A model generated the notes under the pieces. That model was not told the origin of the DNA. It saw only the letters and a program-made list of their open reading frames with translations, and ran no database searches. Source: Diphasiastrum complanatum (taxonomy: Eukaryota > Streptophyta > Lycopodiopsida > Lycopodiales > Lycopodiaceae). Taken from it: a stretch of 64,000 bases of DNA. The stretch is taken from positions 43,443,507 to 43,507,506 of the forward strand of contig CM055107.1 of NCBI GenBank assembly GCA_029204225.1, given 5' to 3'. Numbering within the stretch: the stretch's first letter is position 1; each line of letters begins with the position of its first letter. Of the stretch, positions 31,374 through 42,245 are shown piece after piece. The translations under genes and the position numbers were made by a program.

Positions 31374-34300
31374 GTCATTGTTCAATAATGGTCATATAAC
31401 TTATGAACTATGATCTTGACAAGAGAAGCTAAAGTCATAGACTTGGCTAAAATGATTGTGGGAAATCTAGGGTAATTCCTATTTTGTACTTGCAAATCCA
31501 TATCCTTTTTTTCTATCTTGAACTTCTTTTTGAAACTTGGGCTTATATCAAGAATGCATATGACTAAGAATAGAGAACAAGAGACAACATGAGAACATTT
31601 ACCATGTCAAATATTCCAACTACCATCCATGCACATGTATGAATGTATGCAACCTTAACATGCACTTTAACATTGATTTCTTTTAGATTGTAAAATGTTT
31701 CTTTGTAAAATGAAAACTCCTTTAACTACTAACTTGAGAGAAGGTTGGTGGGCCTATGTATGGTGGGACTTGTGGGCACTTTTCAATAATGGCCATATGA
31801 TTTACAAACAACTTGAAGACCTCGTACAATCATTGATGGTTCTCATTCTATAAGTGCAAATGATTATGGTTTTTGTTGCACTAGCTAGATGTGACATGTT
31901 TCATGAATGTTATGCCAAAATATGTTGGAATTATCACTTCCAGTAGTTCGTGCGCCATAGTTTTAGGAGTTTCAAATGTATAAACTATTAAATACTTGAA
32001 CTAGTTGGCATTTGGCATTGGAATCCATGTATTGTTACTAAATTGTTGAAGTGACACCCAATATGGGATCTTTGATGTTGGAATTAGTCATTATGCACCT
32101 TTTTTTAGTTATTATGTTTTGTCCAATTATCCTCATTTTGAGAGCCACTTTTGAAAAACAATTGTAGTTTCTCATAACTTTGAAATTATTTGAACCTTTG
32201 AGCCACAAGTTTTTGCCAATTTAGGACAAAGAATGCAATTTGAGTATGTCAACTTTTTGGGGGACATGATAAATCTCTTTAATGTCCTAGCTTGGGTAAT
32301 AGGTCATAACTAAGAAGCAAAATGTGTCGCTAGAGGGTGACCAACATTCCAATCCACTTGCACAACAAGCTAGTTTTCAAAGCTAATTTTGCTCCATGCT
32401 ATATGTTTAGTAGATAAATGATGTACTTAATGCATATCACAATCTTGTAGGTAGAGTCCACATCATTGATGGCTGGGCAGAGGAAGTGCAAGCAGTCACA
32501 AATTTAGTTGTGAATCTCTTTCCTCAAAATGGAGTATTGTGGAGTATTTTGAGCCTTCAAATCAAATTTGATGTACATAGAGGATTCTAATTTGCATATA
32601 GCCCTCCTCCCTTTCTAAGTTGAGAGGTGTCACTTGTGTAAATTTGTGACATAATAGGTTTCTTTTTTCTGTTCAATGTCCTCATTTGTGTGGTGTGTGA
32701 ATGTAAGGAGAATCATCTCAAGATCCTACTTACAAGACACACACAAAGGAAAACAATGGAGCCAAAACCACCCAACCATGTAGATTTTACTTGAACACGA
32801 CTCTCTATGTTGTCAAAGCCAACCCTAGTTGCCTATTAGAATCATATGACGATCTGGCTTTTCCAACCATCTCTAAGAATATTATTGGATAGTTATTTCT
32901 CTTGTACTCCTGAGTGTGCAAAGGAAATCCCATGGCTAATATTCTCAAGCTGTAGCTAGCCTCCATATTTCAAAGTATGCCAATATTAGCATCCCACAAG
33001 ACCTCCTTTGTAAGATATACTCAGGAGGTCTTGTTATCTTTGATCACAAATGTAGAATGAAAGTAACGAGTGCAATTATAGATAGAAAATGACATTTTGT
33101 TACAACTTACCGATTGGTATGTGGAGTTTCTAAAGGCATCATCTTCCTCAGTTAATGCATGTGCAATGTTTGTCTTGCGATCTTGGGACAACTTGGTGCA
33201 AGCTATATTGTATAGTATGTTCTCTATAACAGACTTTGGCCAATGTTCCAAGTCAACACGTAACACAACACTAAAGAAAAAAATATTGATATCTTGTAAA
33301 CTTGACAATTGATTTGATGAAAAAAATAAAATATAATGTGTTAACAAAGTTGCTTATTCATAAGATTCATCGTCCTAGATTTTTGCAAGTGTAGCCAACT
33401 TTCATGTTTGATGTCTACATTTCAAGTCCATGGCATGGAATGTTGTAGCCGGGGCTTGGCATTTTGAGAGTAGATTTGCGAGTTTTGCGAGTCTCTTTCT
33501 TGCCATGAGTCAATAAAAAGATAGCACACGGTGTGCTACCTTTTTTATGTGACTACTTGAATGTTTATTAATAAAAATTGTGGTCTGGCACACAGTTAAA
33601 AATCCCATAATGAAATCCCAAAATATGAAAATTTTGAAGTTAAAAAACATTTTTAGCCTCGTGCTAAACAAATAAATTTTTATTTATTTTTGGCTGAATC
33701 ACTTGGCACGCCAACGTGCTAGGTAATTTAGAAAGAAAAACTTTTTTTGGCTAAATCACTTGGCATGCCGGCGCGCCAAGTGATTCAGCCAAAAAAAAAT
33801 TCTTTTTCTCTTAGCACGTCAGTGTGCTATCTTTGAAGGTTTAATTTTTTTTTTTCTAGCTATTTCACTTAGCACGTCGATGTGCTATTTTTGGACTGTA
33901 AAAAATATGCTGAAATAATGTTTTAACTCAGAATTTGGATATGAAATGTGTCAAAATACCTTTTTTATCTTATAATTTAAACTTTTCAACCTATTAAACA
34001 TGTAATGTATTTCACAAAATTACAATTCAATATCTTAAAAGTGGATATTTTTTATGATGATGATGGTTCGAAACCTGAATTGCCATATAGACTACACAGT
34101 TTGGTACTTGCATTATCACATAGACTATACAACTTGTTTTACATGATAAAGTTGAATGGTTGTGAATGATTCACACGATACAGTGGCCTATGCTATGGCA
34201 TCCAAGACTTTTGTGGTACTAGAAAATGAAAAGCTAATTTTAATACATGACCAAGAAGAAAAAAAGAAAAGTCCATACAAGAAAGATGTGCTAGAGATTG

Positions 34301-34993
34301 TCATGACACCTATCAAGAGACATTGAGAAAATTATTAGTAGTATAGAGTGGACACAACCAATGTCACTTCCAAAGTTGTTTCTCATTGAGTTCCTCACAA
34401 GCAACATGTCTGTTCACGTTAAAAATCCATTGAAATTTTTGTATTTAGTCAATATCTTCTTGAAGTTAGAGATATAATGCAGTTAATATCACATGGCACA
34501 CCATGTGCTGAAGATTTTAGCATTTGTGAGTTGTAGTCACATAGGTTGATTTCAATCGTCTAAATCTTGTGTGATATTTTTTTTGTGAGTTTAGACAAGT
34601 CTAATAGGCACCAAAAGAGTTCAAGTTGGCACTAGAATAGGTTGTATCAAATTCTATTTGAGTTTGATCAAGGTTGGTCAAATTTATTATGGATTCATTC
34701 AAAGCTTTGCATAATTGTCTTGAAAAGTGATTAGGGTTATGCATATATCTTCTTTTAAATCGTATTGTTCTTTGATTTGAGTCAAAACATTCCTTTGTGA
34801 ACACTTTTATAGTGTATTTAGAAGGGGAAAAGACTTTGCAAACCATTCTATGATGAGAATGTTTGTTATGTATGTGGATATGGTTTGAATCATATAGACC
34901 ACTTTTAATAGATGTAATCAAATCAATGGCGCTAAGTTTGATGTTGATGACAACCCAAGGAATGGTGGTTCAATTAATTTTTTAAATGGTTAC
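31374..34993. other. No recognised gene; AT-rich, contains palindromes
   Basis: Only short ORFs (up to 108 codons) without motifs. The notable structure is the palindrome cluster at 33522-33887, listed separately. Confidence 0.5.
33742..33797. repeat. 56-bp near-perfect palindrome
   Basis: Two 28-base arms meet at 33769/33770 with only three non-Watson-Crick pairs, one of them G:T. The arms read TTTTTTTGGCTAAATCACTT on the left with its complement on the right. Single-arm versions occur nearby (GGCTGAATCACTTGGCACGCC near 33692-33711). Four short dyads with TAGCAC/GTGCTA-type arms lie at 33522-33538, 33706-33719, 33812-33829 and 33870-33887. This may be a foldback or MITE remnant. Confidence 0.85.
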
Positions 34994-35332
34994 ATGTTTG
35001 GCCAACTAGGCAACATGACTAGTTTTGTAGATTGTGTTGATTCTTTGGATCCAAGTTGGATGAGTTCCATTGGTGGGATCAAAGGTGGTGTTCTTGCAAC
35101 AAGCAATAAGGAATGTGACTTGGGAGGGTCTACTTCAAGCACACATGACCACACAAGCAAAGTAAAAGAACTCTATGCACAAACAAAAAGGCAAGATAAG
35201 GAAAATCATGGAGATGAATCTTTAGTAAATTCATGGGTTGATCCTACTTTGAATCAAGATGTCAATACCATTTTTCTCTCTAATATTTTGACACATAAAC
35301 CAGCCTTAGGAAGATCTATTAGCATTAGATAA
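34994..35332 (+). CDS. Unidentified 112-codon ORF
   Basis: The frame is open upstream of its first Met, so it may be part of a longer broken frame. It encodes a hydrophilic protein (MFGQLGNMTSFVDCVDSLDP, then KVKELYAQTKRQDKENHGDE). I recognise no domain. It may be a retroelement or gene fragment, or chance. Confidence that it is coding is low. Confidence 0.25.
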   Translation: MFGQLGNMTSFVDCVDSLDPSWMSSIGGIKGGVLATSNKECDLGGSTSSTHDHTSKVKELYAQTKRQDKENHGDESLVNSWVDPTLNQDVNTIFLSNILTHKPALGRSISIR

Positions 35333-35791
35333 GGTTTTTCTCTTCTTTGCCTACGTATGTTTTGATGCAGTAGCAACTATGGTTGATGAGACAAAATAAA
35401 TCTAAGGAGGGATGTTCCCATTGGATTAACTATAAATCAACTATAAATGATGACAAGTTTAATGTATATTATTTTTCTGCTTATGAATTTGTTCTGTTTA
35501 TTGCAATACCATTTGTTCATGCAATGTTGTGTAAAGAGGCTATATTCTGCTTATCTAGCCCAATGAGTCTACATGCTTCCACTTATTATCAAAAATAGAT
35601 AAAATATGCAAATCGAGCATATTTCACTTATTAATATATATATATCGTTTATTTGTCGTGTGTTGCAATATAGCTATGTTGTATTGGAGCGTGGGAGGTA
35701 TTAAAAAACAAATGATATCTATGAATGGAGCAACTTATGTATTTTATTCATATCATGTTGTTGTTGTGAGTTGCATTATAGCTATGTGGTT

Positions 35792-35792
<1 letters not shown>

Positions 35793-35840
<48 letters not shown>
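35793..35840. repeat. (GA)n microsatellite
   Basis: A pure GA dinucleotide run of about 48 bases. Confidence 0.95.
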
Positions 35841-35843
<3 letters not shown>

Positions 35844-35939
35844 CCCAACTATTTTCCACGACAATACATGCATATACTTTAATGCATTGGAAAATTTGGA
35901 TCTATGTGATTGGTTATTTTGTCTATAGACCCGTAGACA

Positions 35940-36543
35940 TCGACCATGTATGGAGATGATGGAAAAAAAGGAAGTGGTTCTTGGTCTTTCTAAATCTCCT
36001 ACTATCATCAATCAATTTTGTGAATATTGTGCTTTATCAAAGTCACAGAGGCTACCTTACCAAAGATATACCTCAACTGAAGTAAGTAAAGGATACAAAG
36101 TTAACATTCCTTCAACAAGAAAGGTGGTCATAAGTAGGGATTTCATATTTGACTGAAGGAAATATTCCAAAGGTTGATATTTATGTTGATAATGGGTTTA
36201 ACATTTTTGATGATAGTGAGGGTTTTTTGGATGGAGGTGATGAAGATGCTTCTACGAGCCAAAACCCGAGAAGGACATCAAGGCAAAGGACAAAGCCATC
36301 AAAACTCACACATGATGAGAAGGGTAAGTAGGTTGTAGAAGGTACAAACTTTGCTTTCCTAACTTCTTTTGATGAACCTACTTGTGTAGAGGATGCAAGG
36401 CAAAAGAAGGAGTGGATACAAGCAGTGTATCATGAGTATCAAGCTCTTATGAAGAACAACACTTGGAGGTTGGTGAAGCTTCCACAAGGCAAAAAGGCAA
36501 TTGGATTCAAATGGATTTTCAAGGTGAAGACAAATCAATAAGG
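35940..36543 (+). pseudogene. Ty1/copia fragment (pre-integrase, linker, start of RT), internally deleted
   Basis: It starts with EVVLGLSKSPTIINQFCEYC and LPYQRY, the GAG_pre-integrase end. It jumps by deletion to KGYKVNIPSTRKVVISRDFI, the integrase tail. After a frameshift it continues through an acidic linker and PRRTSRQRTKPSKLTHDEKG. It then reads EWIQAVYHEYQALMKNNTWR and KKAIGFKWIFKVKTNQ, the RT start. Sequence is close to the plus-strand copia at 54078-55850. It ends abruptly at about 36543 against minus-strand family-A sequence. Confidence 0.82.
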
Positions 36544-37280
36544 GCTCTTTCGTATGATGAAGCATATCTCTGGGCATACTGTTGACCAGCCAATACCTCA
36601 TTCATAGGTGGTTGTGAATAATTGGTCTGATGGACCTCAAAAATTGACTCTCGATTCGAATTATAAAATTTGCAGTTGCCCATATAAATCGTTGACGCAT
36701 CAATCCCAAATAGTGAAAATACATTCCAAAGTTGAACCAGGGATTTGATGTTTCTATTGTACCAAATAACCATTGATGGACAATCATTGTTGATATTACT
36801 CAATTGAGGATTGATCTCATTAGAGTCCACTGAGCAATGTAAACCTCTCCAAAGAAATTGATATAGATTGTTGGCATATTTAAAAATCAGTTTCCAATAG
36901 AGCGTTGATTGATTGCGAGAACATTTCCAATCATTATTCACGTCCATATTTTCCAAATATATATGTGATTTAGATGTTGGCAGTTGAATTCTAGAGAATC
37001 CATAGAAATAAGATTCTCCAACAGAAGCCACTTTAAGCTCTTGTAAAATGGATCCATGAGGCATTGAACAATAATCCAAAGTATTGATATGAGTAGGATT
37101 TCCATGGACTGATGAAATCTCTTCATTTCTACTAGTATCCATGTTGAATACCTCATACTCCATTAGCTCATTGTCAAAAATAAAAATGTTCTTGAAAGCT
37201 TCCAAATCGAATTGAATTGGTTCGTAGATCGGATCCTTTAAATAGCCACTCAATTCCAAGCCATGGAATATCGGTGTCAT
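36519..37280 (-). CDS. Unidentified protein of LTR family A, second copy
   Basis: The 253-codon ORF includes YEPIQFDLEAFKNIFIFDNE, LMEYEVFNMDTSRNEEISS, CSRNQSTLYWKLIFKYANNL and a C-terminal AQRYASSYERALIDL that runs into copia sequence. A clear homologue lies on the plus strand at 39424-39990, which precedes a family-A LTR. This ties the protein to the 3' coding end of family A. Matching spacing to the ORF at 11562-12781 suggests a diverged orthologue there. I recognise no domain. The last ~10 codons may be junction sequence. Confidence 0.55.
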   Translation of the reverse strand: MTPIFHGLELSGYLKDPIYEPIQFDLEAFKNIFIFDNELMEYEVFNMDTSRNEEISSVHGNPTHINTLDYCSMPHGSILQELKVASVGESYFYGFSRIQLPTSKSHIYLENMDVNNDWKCSRNQSTLYWKLIFKYANNLYQFLWRGLHCSVDSNEINPQLSNINNDCPSMVIWYNRNIKSLVQLWNVFSLFGIDASTIYMGNCKFYNSNRESIFEVHQTNYSQPPMNEVLAGQQYAQRYASSYERALIDLSSP

Positions 37281-37292
37281 ATAGTCCTCATT

Positions 37293-37874
37293 CTAAAATT
37301 TTGATGAATGCCTTGATTGACTTTCTTTGAGCATAGCAATACTCTCAATTTGACGATCCATAGTTGCTTGTTCATTGACCAGATTAAGGCATTGATGTAG
37401 GTCAAGTTCTGAACTTTGATGGTTGAAGTGAAACTCGAAATGATGTTCAATTATCTTCACATCCTGATCTGAATCTTGACTTCCGTCTGAATCCTGATTT
37501 CCACCATATGTTGTTGCAACTTGATCTGAATCTTGAATTGGACTTTTGTTGCCTGCAACTGTATCTGGATCTGGGACTTGACTTTCGTTGTCGCTTTGCT
37601 CATCTGACTCATTGTCATCTCTTCGCTCATCCACTTCATCATTGTCACTTTGCTCATCAGACTCATTGTTGGGATCATCTTCATCTTCATAAGTTTCTTC
37701 TCTTTCTTGCACATGCAGTTGTTGATCCACTAATGCTTTAGTATATACACTCACTTTTTGAATCCGCATCTTCATTTCCTCAAACAACCTAGATTGTTCT
37801 TCTTTTCTTTCAGCTTCCAGTTTAAGCCTTTGTTCTTGTTGCTCGTACTTTAAAGCATATTCCATAGTTTCCAT
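37293..37874 (-). CDS. Acidic coiled-coil-like protein of LTR family A, second copy
   Basis: The 193-codon ORF starts with a charged helical stretch (EQQEQRLKLEAERKEEQSR). A long acidic region of repeated NESDEQSD-like units and then Gln/Asp-rich sequence follow. It ends 13 bases before the next ORF. In position and composition it parallels the acidic ORF at 12817-13314. Function is unknown; it may be part of a gag-derived polyprotein. Confidence 0.5.
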   Translation of the reverse strand: METMEYALKYEQQEQRLKLEAERKEEQSRLFEEMKMRIQKVSVYTKALVDQQLHVQEREETYEDEDDPNNESDEQSDNDEVDERRDDNESDEQSDNESQVPDPDTVAGNKSPIQDSDQVATTYGGNQDSDGSQDSDQDVKIIEHHFEFHFNHQSSELDLHQCLNLVNEQATMDRQIESIAMLKESQSRHSSKF

Positions 37875-38260
37875 TAATCAAAACCCGGGCAGGAGAGAAG
37901 TAGTTTGTAGATAGTTTTCTACAATGTTCCGATATTGAAGTTGTAAACCATATATATAGCATTGTACAAGATATACTTCTCCACAATCGAATAATGGGAC
38001 CATTTATTGGAATTCTCGATTGTACTCAACAACTGTAGTTATCTGATTCAAAGAACACCATTGGATGAAGTCGGATCAATTGAAGATCTGTCTACAAACT
38101 ATTTTGAAATTTAACCAGTTCTCAGAAAGAAAGTCGTGAATGATGGTCCACCATGAATGAACACATCCTTGAAAACCTGATGAATCAAAGAAAACCATAC
38201 TACTATCACCAATACATCCACTATAGTAGGAGTTATAATCCAAATATTCTAGCCAATTGT

Positions 38261-38830
38261 CTACATTAATGGAGTGAATGCTTCCATCAAAGGTAGGACT
38301 AACGTATTCAGACAGCCATTGGTTGTAACAATAAGGTTTCCGTTGAGCAATGACTTTCCGCCATTCATTGATATGGTTTTAGATAAGTGCTCCAGGGCAA
38401 GTGCACGATCTATCATATTGCGTAACTCCATAAAACTAGCAGCATGAATGGATTTATAAGAATGTGGTTGAAGCACATTTCTGATAGGCATTTGAAAAAA
38501 ATATACATAGCAGTCCAAACATTTTCTATATTTGAATTTTGTCTTCCAAACCAATGCCAAGAATTGTTGATTGAATTGTTTTACAGATCCCGTTTGTTTG
38601 AAAGATTCAAATGATTTCACGTAGAATCTTGTAATACTATTAATGCAAGCAATTTTGAATTGACTCCAAAGCTTTGTGTTTGAATGTGCTTGAGTATCCC
38701 ACCATGCCCGAACTTGTCCTTGAAAGCACTGTGAAGCAATGATTATATTCTCTTCAAAATAATGATGAGGACGGAAGTGGACCTCCAATTTAGTTAACCA
38801 ATCTTCAATACTGATTGAATTTGGTTGTCC
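38261..38830 (-). pseudogene. Retrotransposon gag capsid domain, family A second copy
   Basis: On the minus strand the frame reads SISIEDWLTKLEVHFRPHHY, then ASQCFQGQVRAWWDTQAH, ESFKQTGSVKQFNQQF and RNMIDRALALEHL. This is the Retrotrans_gag layout (the FL.G.A..WW core followed by the QTGSV..Y..F motif). The usual first Met is upstream of the visible homology. The region immediately upstream (38858) is S-adenosylmethionine synthetase sequence in another frame. The frame ends at 38261. No zinc knuckle was found. Confidence 0.75.
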
Positions 38831-38843
38831 ATCAAAAGCAAGG

Positions 38844-39119
38844 TCACCGCTTTAGATCAAGGCTAATTGCAATCATGCCTGGGTGGAAATCAAAGCTTTC
38901 CTTGATTAGATTCAAAATTTGAGAGTCAGGGATCTTCCCGGTGCCGTAGGTGTCAACAAACACAAAAAGTGGTTCTGGAACTCCTATGGCATAGGATACT
39001 TGGACAATGCAACGATGGCCTAGACCTGCTATAACAATGCTCTTTACTGCTTGTCGAACAATGTATGCACCACTGCGGTCCACTTTTGTTGAAAATGCGC
39101 CACCTCCATGAGCAGGCAA
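38844..39119 (-). pseudogene. Captured S-adenosylmethionine synthetase C-terminal fragment
   Basis: The 91-codon frame matches the C-terminal domain of plant methionine adenosyltransferase, which makes S-adenosylmethionine from ATP and methionine. Recognisable segments are [50 protein letters not shown] and [15 protein letters not shown]. The Gly-rich signature normally reads GGGAFSGKDPTKVDRS; four residues (GKDP) are missing. The frame stops just after LDLKR, about 35 residues short of the usual end. Retroelement gag sequence follows immediately in a different frame. No intron is visible. About 23% of a ~393-residue enzyme is present, so it cannot be active. Confidence 0.9.
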
Positions 39120-39419
39120 TCAGATCAATCTCCAGCATTTGAGTGTGTAGCCATCAATTTTGCTAATTGCTTGATGCAACGCACGAATTTCAATAGTAAC
39201 CCATCCTTCTCCCTAAGAATATTCAAAAGCATCATGCGTACCTTCTCTCAGGTCATTCCTAATTCATCGGAAAAAAGACGATCACTAGCTAGATGACTTG
39301 ATATTCCAGCATGGTCACTGAATCAACATGCAAATTGCTTTCCATTGATCCTGCTCCCATGAGCAATGCATCGTTGTTGTGCATCCAATCTAGCATAGGC
39401 TGTTGTGGGAACTAAAATC
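39120..39419. other. No recognised gene between the SAM synthetase fragment and a family-A copy
   Basis: No frame on either strand extends the SAM synthetase homology. Minus-strand translations give only broken peptides. It may be retroelement leader sequence. Confidence 0.45.
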
Positions 39420-40597
39420 CGGTTGAGGACTATATGGCACTGATACTTCCTGGCTTGGAATTGAATAGCTATTTAAATGATCCGATTTGCGAACCAATTC
39501 AATTTGATTTGGAAGCTTTCGAGAATATTTTTATTTTTGACAATGATCTAATGGAGTATGAGGTATTCAATATGAATACCGGTAGAAATGAAGAGATTTC
39601 ATTGATTTATGGAAATCCAATACTTTTGATTATTGTTCGACGCCTCATGGATCCATTTTACAAGAGTTTAAAATGGCTTTTGTTGAAAAATGTCAGTTCT
39701 ATGGATCCTCTAGAACTCAATTACCAACCTCTAATTCGCGTGTATATTTGGAAAATATGGACATGAATAATGATTGGAAATGTTCTCTCAATCAATCAAC
39801 ACTCTAGAAACTGATTTTTAAATATGCCAGCAATCTATATCAGTTTCTTTGGAGAAGTTTGCATTGCTCGGAGGGTTTTAACAAGATAAATATTCGATTG
39901 AGTAATGTCAACAATGGTTTTCTAAAATGGGAGAATCAGAATGGCAGAATTGTTATTTCTATGGTTCAACCTCTTCCATCGTTAACTACTTAATTGAGAC
40001 GATTAAGCTGATCAGACAAGCGTCTTTATTTTTTAGGACAAAAATGTTTAAGTAGGAGAAGTGTCATGTATTGTTAGTACATCCATGCTTATACATGCAA
40101 GATAATATCCAATGTAAGCTTTGTAGGCCCAAAAGGAGCTATTAGCTTTAAGAACAAGGCCATTCATTCTTTAGGCTTTTCAAAGTAATTAATAAGGATA
40201 ATATGCCAATAAGGGCCCAATGTAGTTTAAATAATTCTTAACAAGGGCTAACTATCCCTCAATATAGTTATGTTTAGTTAAGTAAGAGCATTGTCTATAA
40301 CTAAGCAAGAGACATCATTTTGTGAATCTTTTGGCTCATTTGCAAGTGAGAGCTTCTTGCTTCCTTGTGAATGTGAGTCATAAGGATCTCCATCGCTAGG
40401 TCTCATGTGCCCTATCCACATGAATTAATGCTCATGTTCATATCTTGTACTATTCTTTCCATCACTAATGTAATTCCATTGTGATCCTCATGTTTCTAGC
40501 TTTCTATTGATATGCTATAATGATTGTCTTGTTATCTTCTTGCTTTTAGCTTTACTTCATTGTTATTGTTATTAGTTTTGGGATTTGGCACATGACA
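39420..40597 (+). mobile_element. LTR family A, third copy: 3' coding end, PPT and LTR
   Basis: From about 39424 the sequence matches the minus-strand protein at 36519-37280 (shared PIQFDLEAFENIFIFDNDLM), with frameshifts and stops. A polypurine tract (AAGTAGGAGAAG) ends at 40061. A 536-bp LTR follows, from TGTCATG at 40062 to CATGACA at 40597, homologous to the LTRs at 9565 and 15305. Everything upstream of the 3' coding end is missing. Confidence 0.85.
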
Positions 40598-40603
40598 AGG
40601 AGC

Positions 40604-40905
40604 TCAAGATACTACATCACCTTCATAGATAATTTCAGTAAGTTTGTTGTCGTCTACTTTATCCACAACAAATCAGAAGCTCTTGAAAAATTTGCAGAGT
40701 TTGTAAACTGGGCAAAGAAGTGGACCAATAAGAAAGTCAAGTAGATACGAACAAATAGAGGTGGAGAATATATCTCCAACTGATTTGCTGATTTCTATAG
40801 CAGTCGATGAATCTTTCATAGGAAGACTGCAGCGTACATACCACAGCACAATGGTGTTGTAGAGAGGAAGAACATGACTCTCATGGAAGTAGCAAGATGA
40901 ATGAT
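40604..40905 (+). pseudogene. Ty1/copia integrase core fragment
   Basis: The translation reads SSRYYITFIDNFSKFVVVYF (first catalytic Asp in FIDN), then IRTNRGGEYIS. The second Asp, normally in the RSDNGGEY-type motif, is replaced by Asn. PQHNGVVERKN, with the catalytic Glu, follows. Stops occur at several positions. The fragment starts 7 bases after the family-A LTR end and stops at 40905, where gag sequence begins on the opposite strand. Confidence 0.85.
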
Positions 40906-40908
40906 GGC

Positions 40909-41633
40909 CTACTCAAAGGCATCAACCTGAGCTTGTTGTTTCTTTGAGTCTCCACTTTGCTTGGAACTTTTCTTGCTCTTGAATTTGCCTTTGTTAAAGA
41001 GAGCCTGCTCAGAAATGGATGTTCCTTCTCTCTCTTTACGTAGCAATTCTACTTGCAGTAGCTTCCCAACTGCATCATCCCAAGATAGTTTCTCTCTTGT
41101 CATAAGGTTTTCTATGAAATCATTCCAACTGGTTGGCAATGATCTATAGAGCTTCAACTTCTGTGGGTCTTCTGCCATTCCGTACTTGGGATCTGCAGCT
41201 GCAAGTAAGGTGAATAGCTCTTTCATTTTGTTGATGTGAGCTCTCAGATCTGCACCATCAGTGAACTTCAGTTGCTTCAATTGCGTATATAAGTGCATTA
41301 CCTCCATCTCAGTCTTTCCTCCATACTGAGTCTCTTACCAGTTCCAAAAGTGATGACTGCCCTGATCCAAGTCCGCTTCTAATAGGATGCCTCTGCTAAC
41401 ACACATGCCTATGCATGCCAGGGCCTTGTCGTCCTTCAAACGCCACTTTATTAGAACATCTTCTTCAAATTTGTCACTTGGTTTAATCACTTCAGGTTGT
41501 CTTTCTTTCCCTTTAGCAATCCCAAACAGCTATTCTGCTCTCAGCCGGACACCCATAAGCTTCTCCCATCCTCTAAAGCCACTTCCCTCAAACACATGAG
41601 GCTTTAAAAGGGCTGCAGCAGTGTGTGAGTTCA
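40909..41633 (-). pseudogene. Ty1/copia gag (minus strand)
   Basis: The 132-codon frame (41307-40909) carries EVMHLYTQLKQLKFTDGADL, LRAHINKMKELFTLL, YRSLPTSWNDFIENL and a Lys/Ser/Gln tail, the UBN2-type copia gag. Upstream in other frames, PHVFEGSGFRGWEKLMGVRL starts at Met 41633. At 40909 gag is cut and joined to a plus-strand integrase fragment, probably by inversion with loss of the zinc knuckle and protease. Confidence 0.82.
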
Positions 41634-41717
41634 TGATGAAGCCTCTTTAGAATGTTATGAGCAAGAGCTAGCACCTAGACTCTTTGTAACAAGTTGTTAC
41701 TCCTTTACAAAAGTGGT

Positions 41718-42060
41718 GGCTCTGATACCATGTCACAGAAACAGGGAAAAGAAATAAAATGCACACACAGAATAGAGACAACACATAGTATGAAAGACTG
41801 AATAAAACATCATAATCTATCATTCACGTTCTCAGAAATATATGTACAAAAATGCTCTACCCGCTGCATAGGGAGCTTGCTAAAGTTAAGCAAATATTTA
41901 CTTACCTAACTTTGACCTACAAATCAACTAACCCTAACTTGCCTACTGATTACAAATCACTGCTATCTTCTAGTCTGCTGTTTGCTATAGTATTAGGTGA
42001 GGCCACATGGATGCCCCAGTGGCCATCATAACGGGCTGCTTGATTTCTGATTTTGCAACA
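41718..42060 (-). repeat. Copia 5' LTR (330 bp) and PBS
   Basis: On the minus strand TGTTGCAAAATC starts at 42060 and TGTGACA ends at 41731. PBS TGGTATCAGAGCC follows (41730-41718), a textbook initiator tRNA-Met site. It belongs with the gag at 40909-41633. Its outer end lies exactly where the C2-gene duplication homology begins (42061). Confidence 0.85.
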
Positions 42061-42245
42061 TCAATGAGATACATTCAAAGTAAATAATTTCTGAATCATC
42101 TAATTCAACCCTATAGATTTGAATTCTTAGGAAGTTCGTTGAATTTGGAAGAATTAGTATCTGACAGCGCGATCATATCCTCTAGCTTATCTGAGTGTAA
42201 GTGTCTGTATAAAATGAACAGATTGAAATCAGAACTTCATCAGCC

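Noticed and set aside
33742-33797. CRISPR-like repeat
   Set aside because: The repeats are palindromic, irregularly spaced and in a plant nuclear context. There are no uniform spacers or cas genes.
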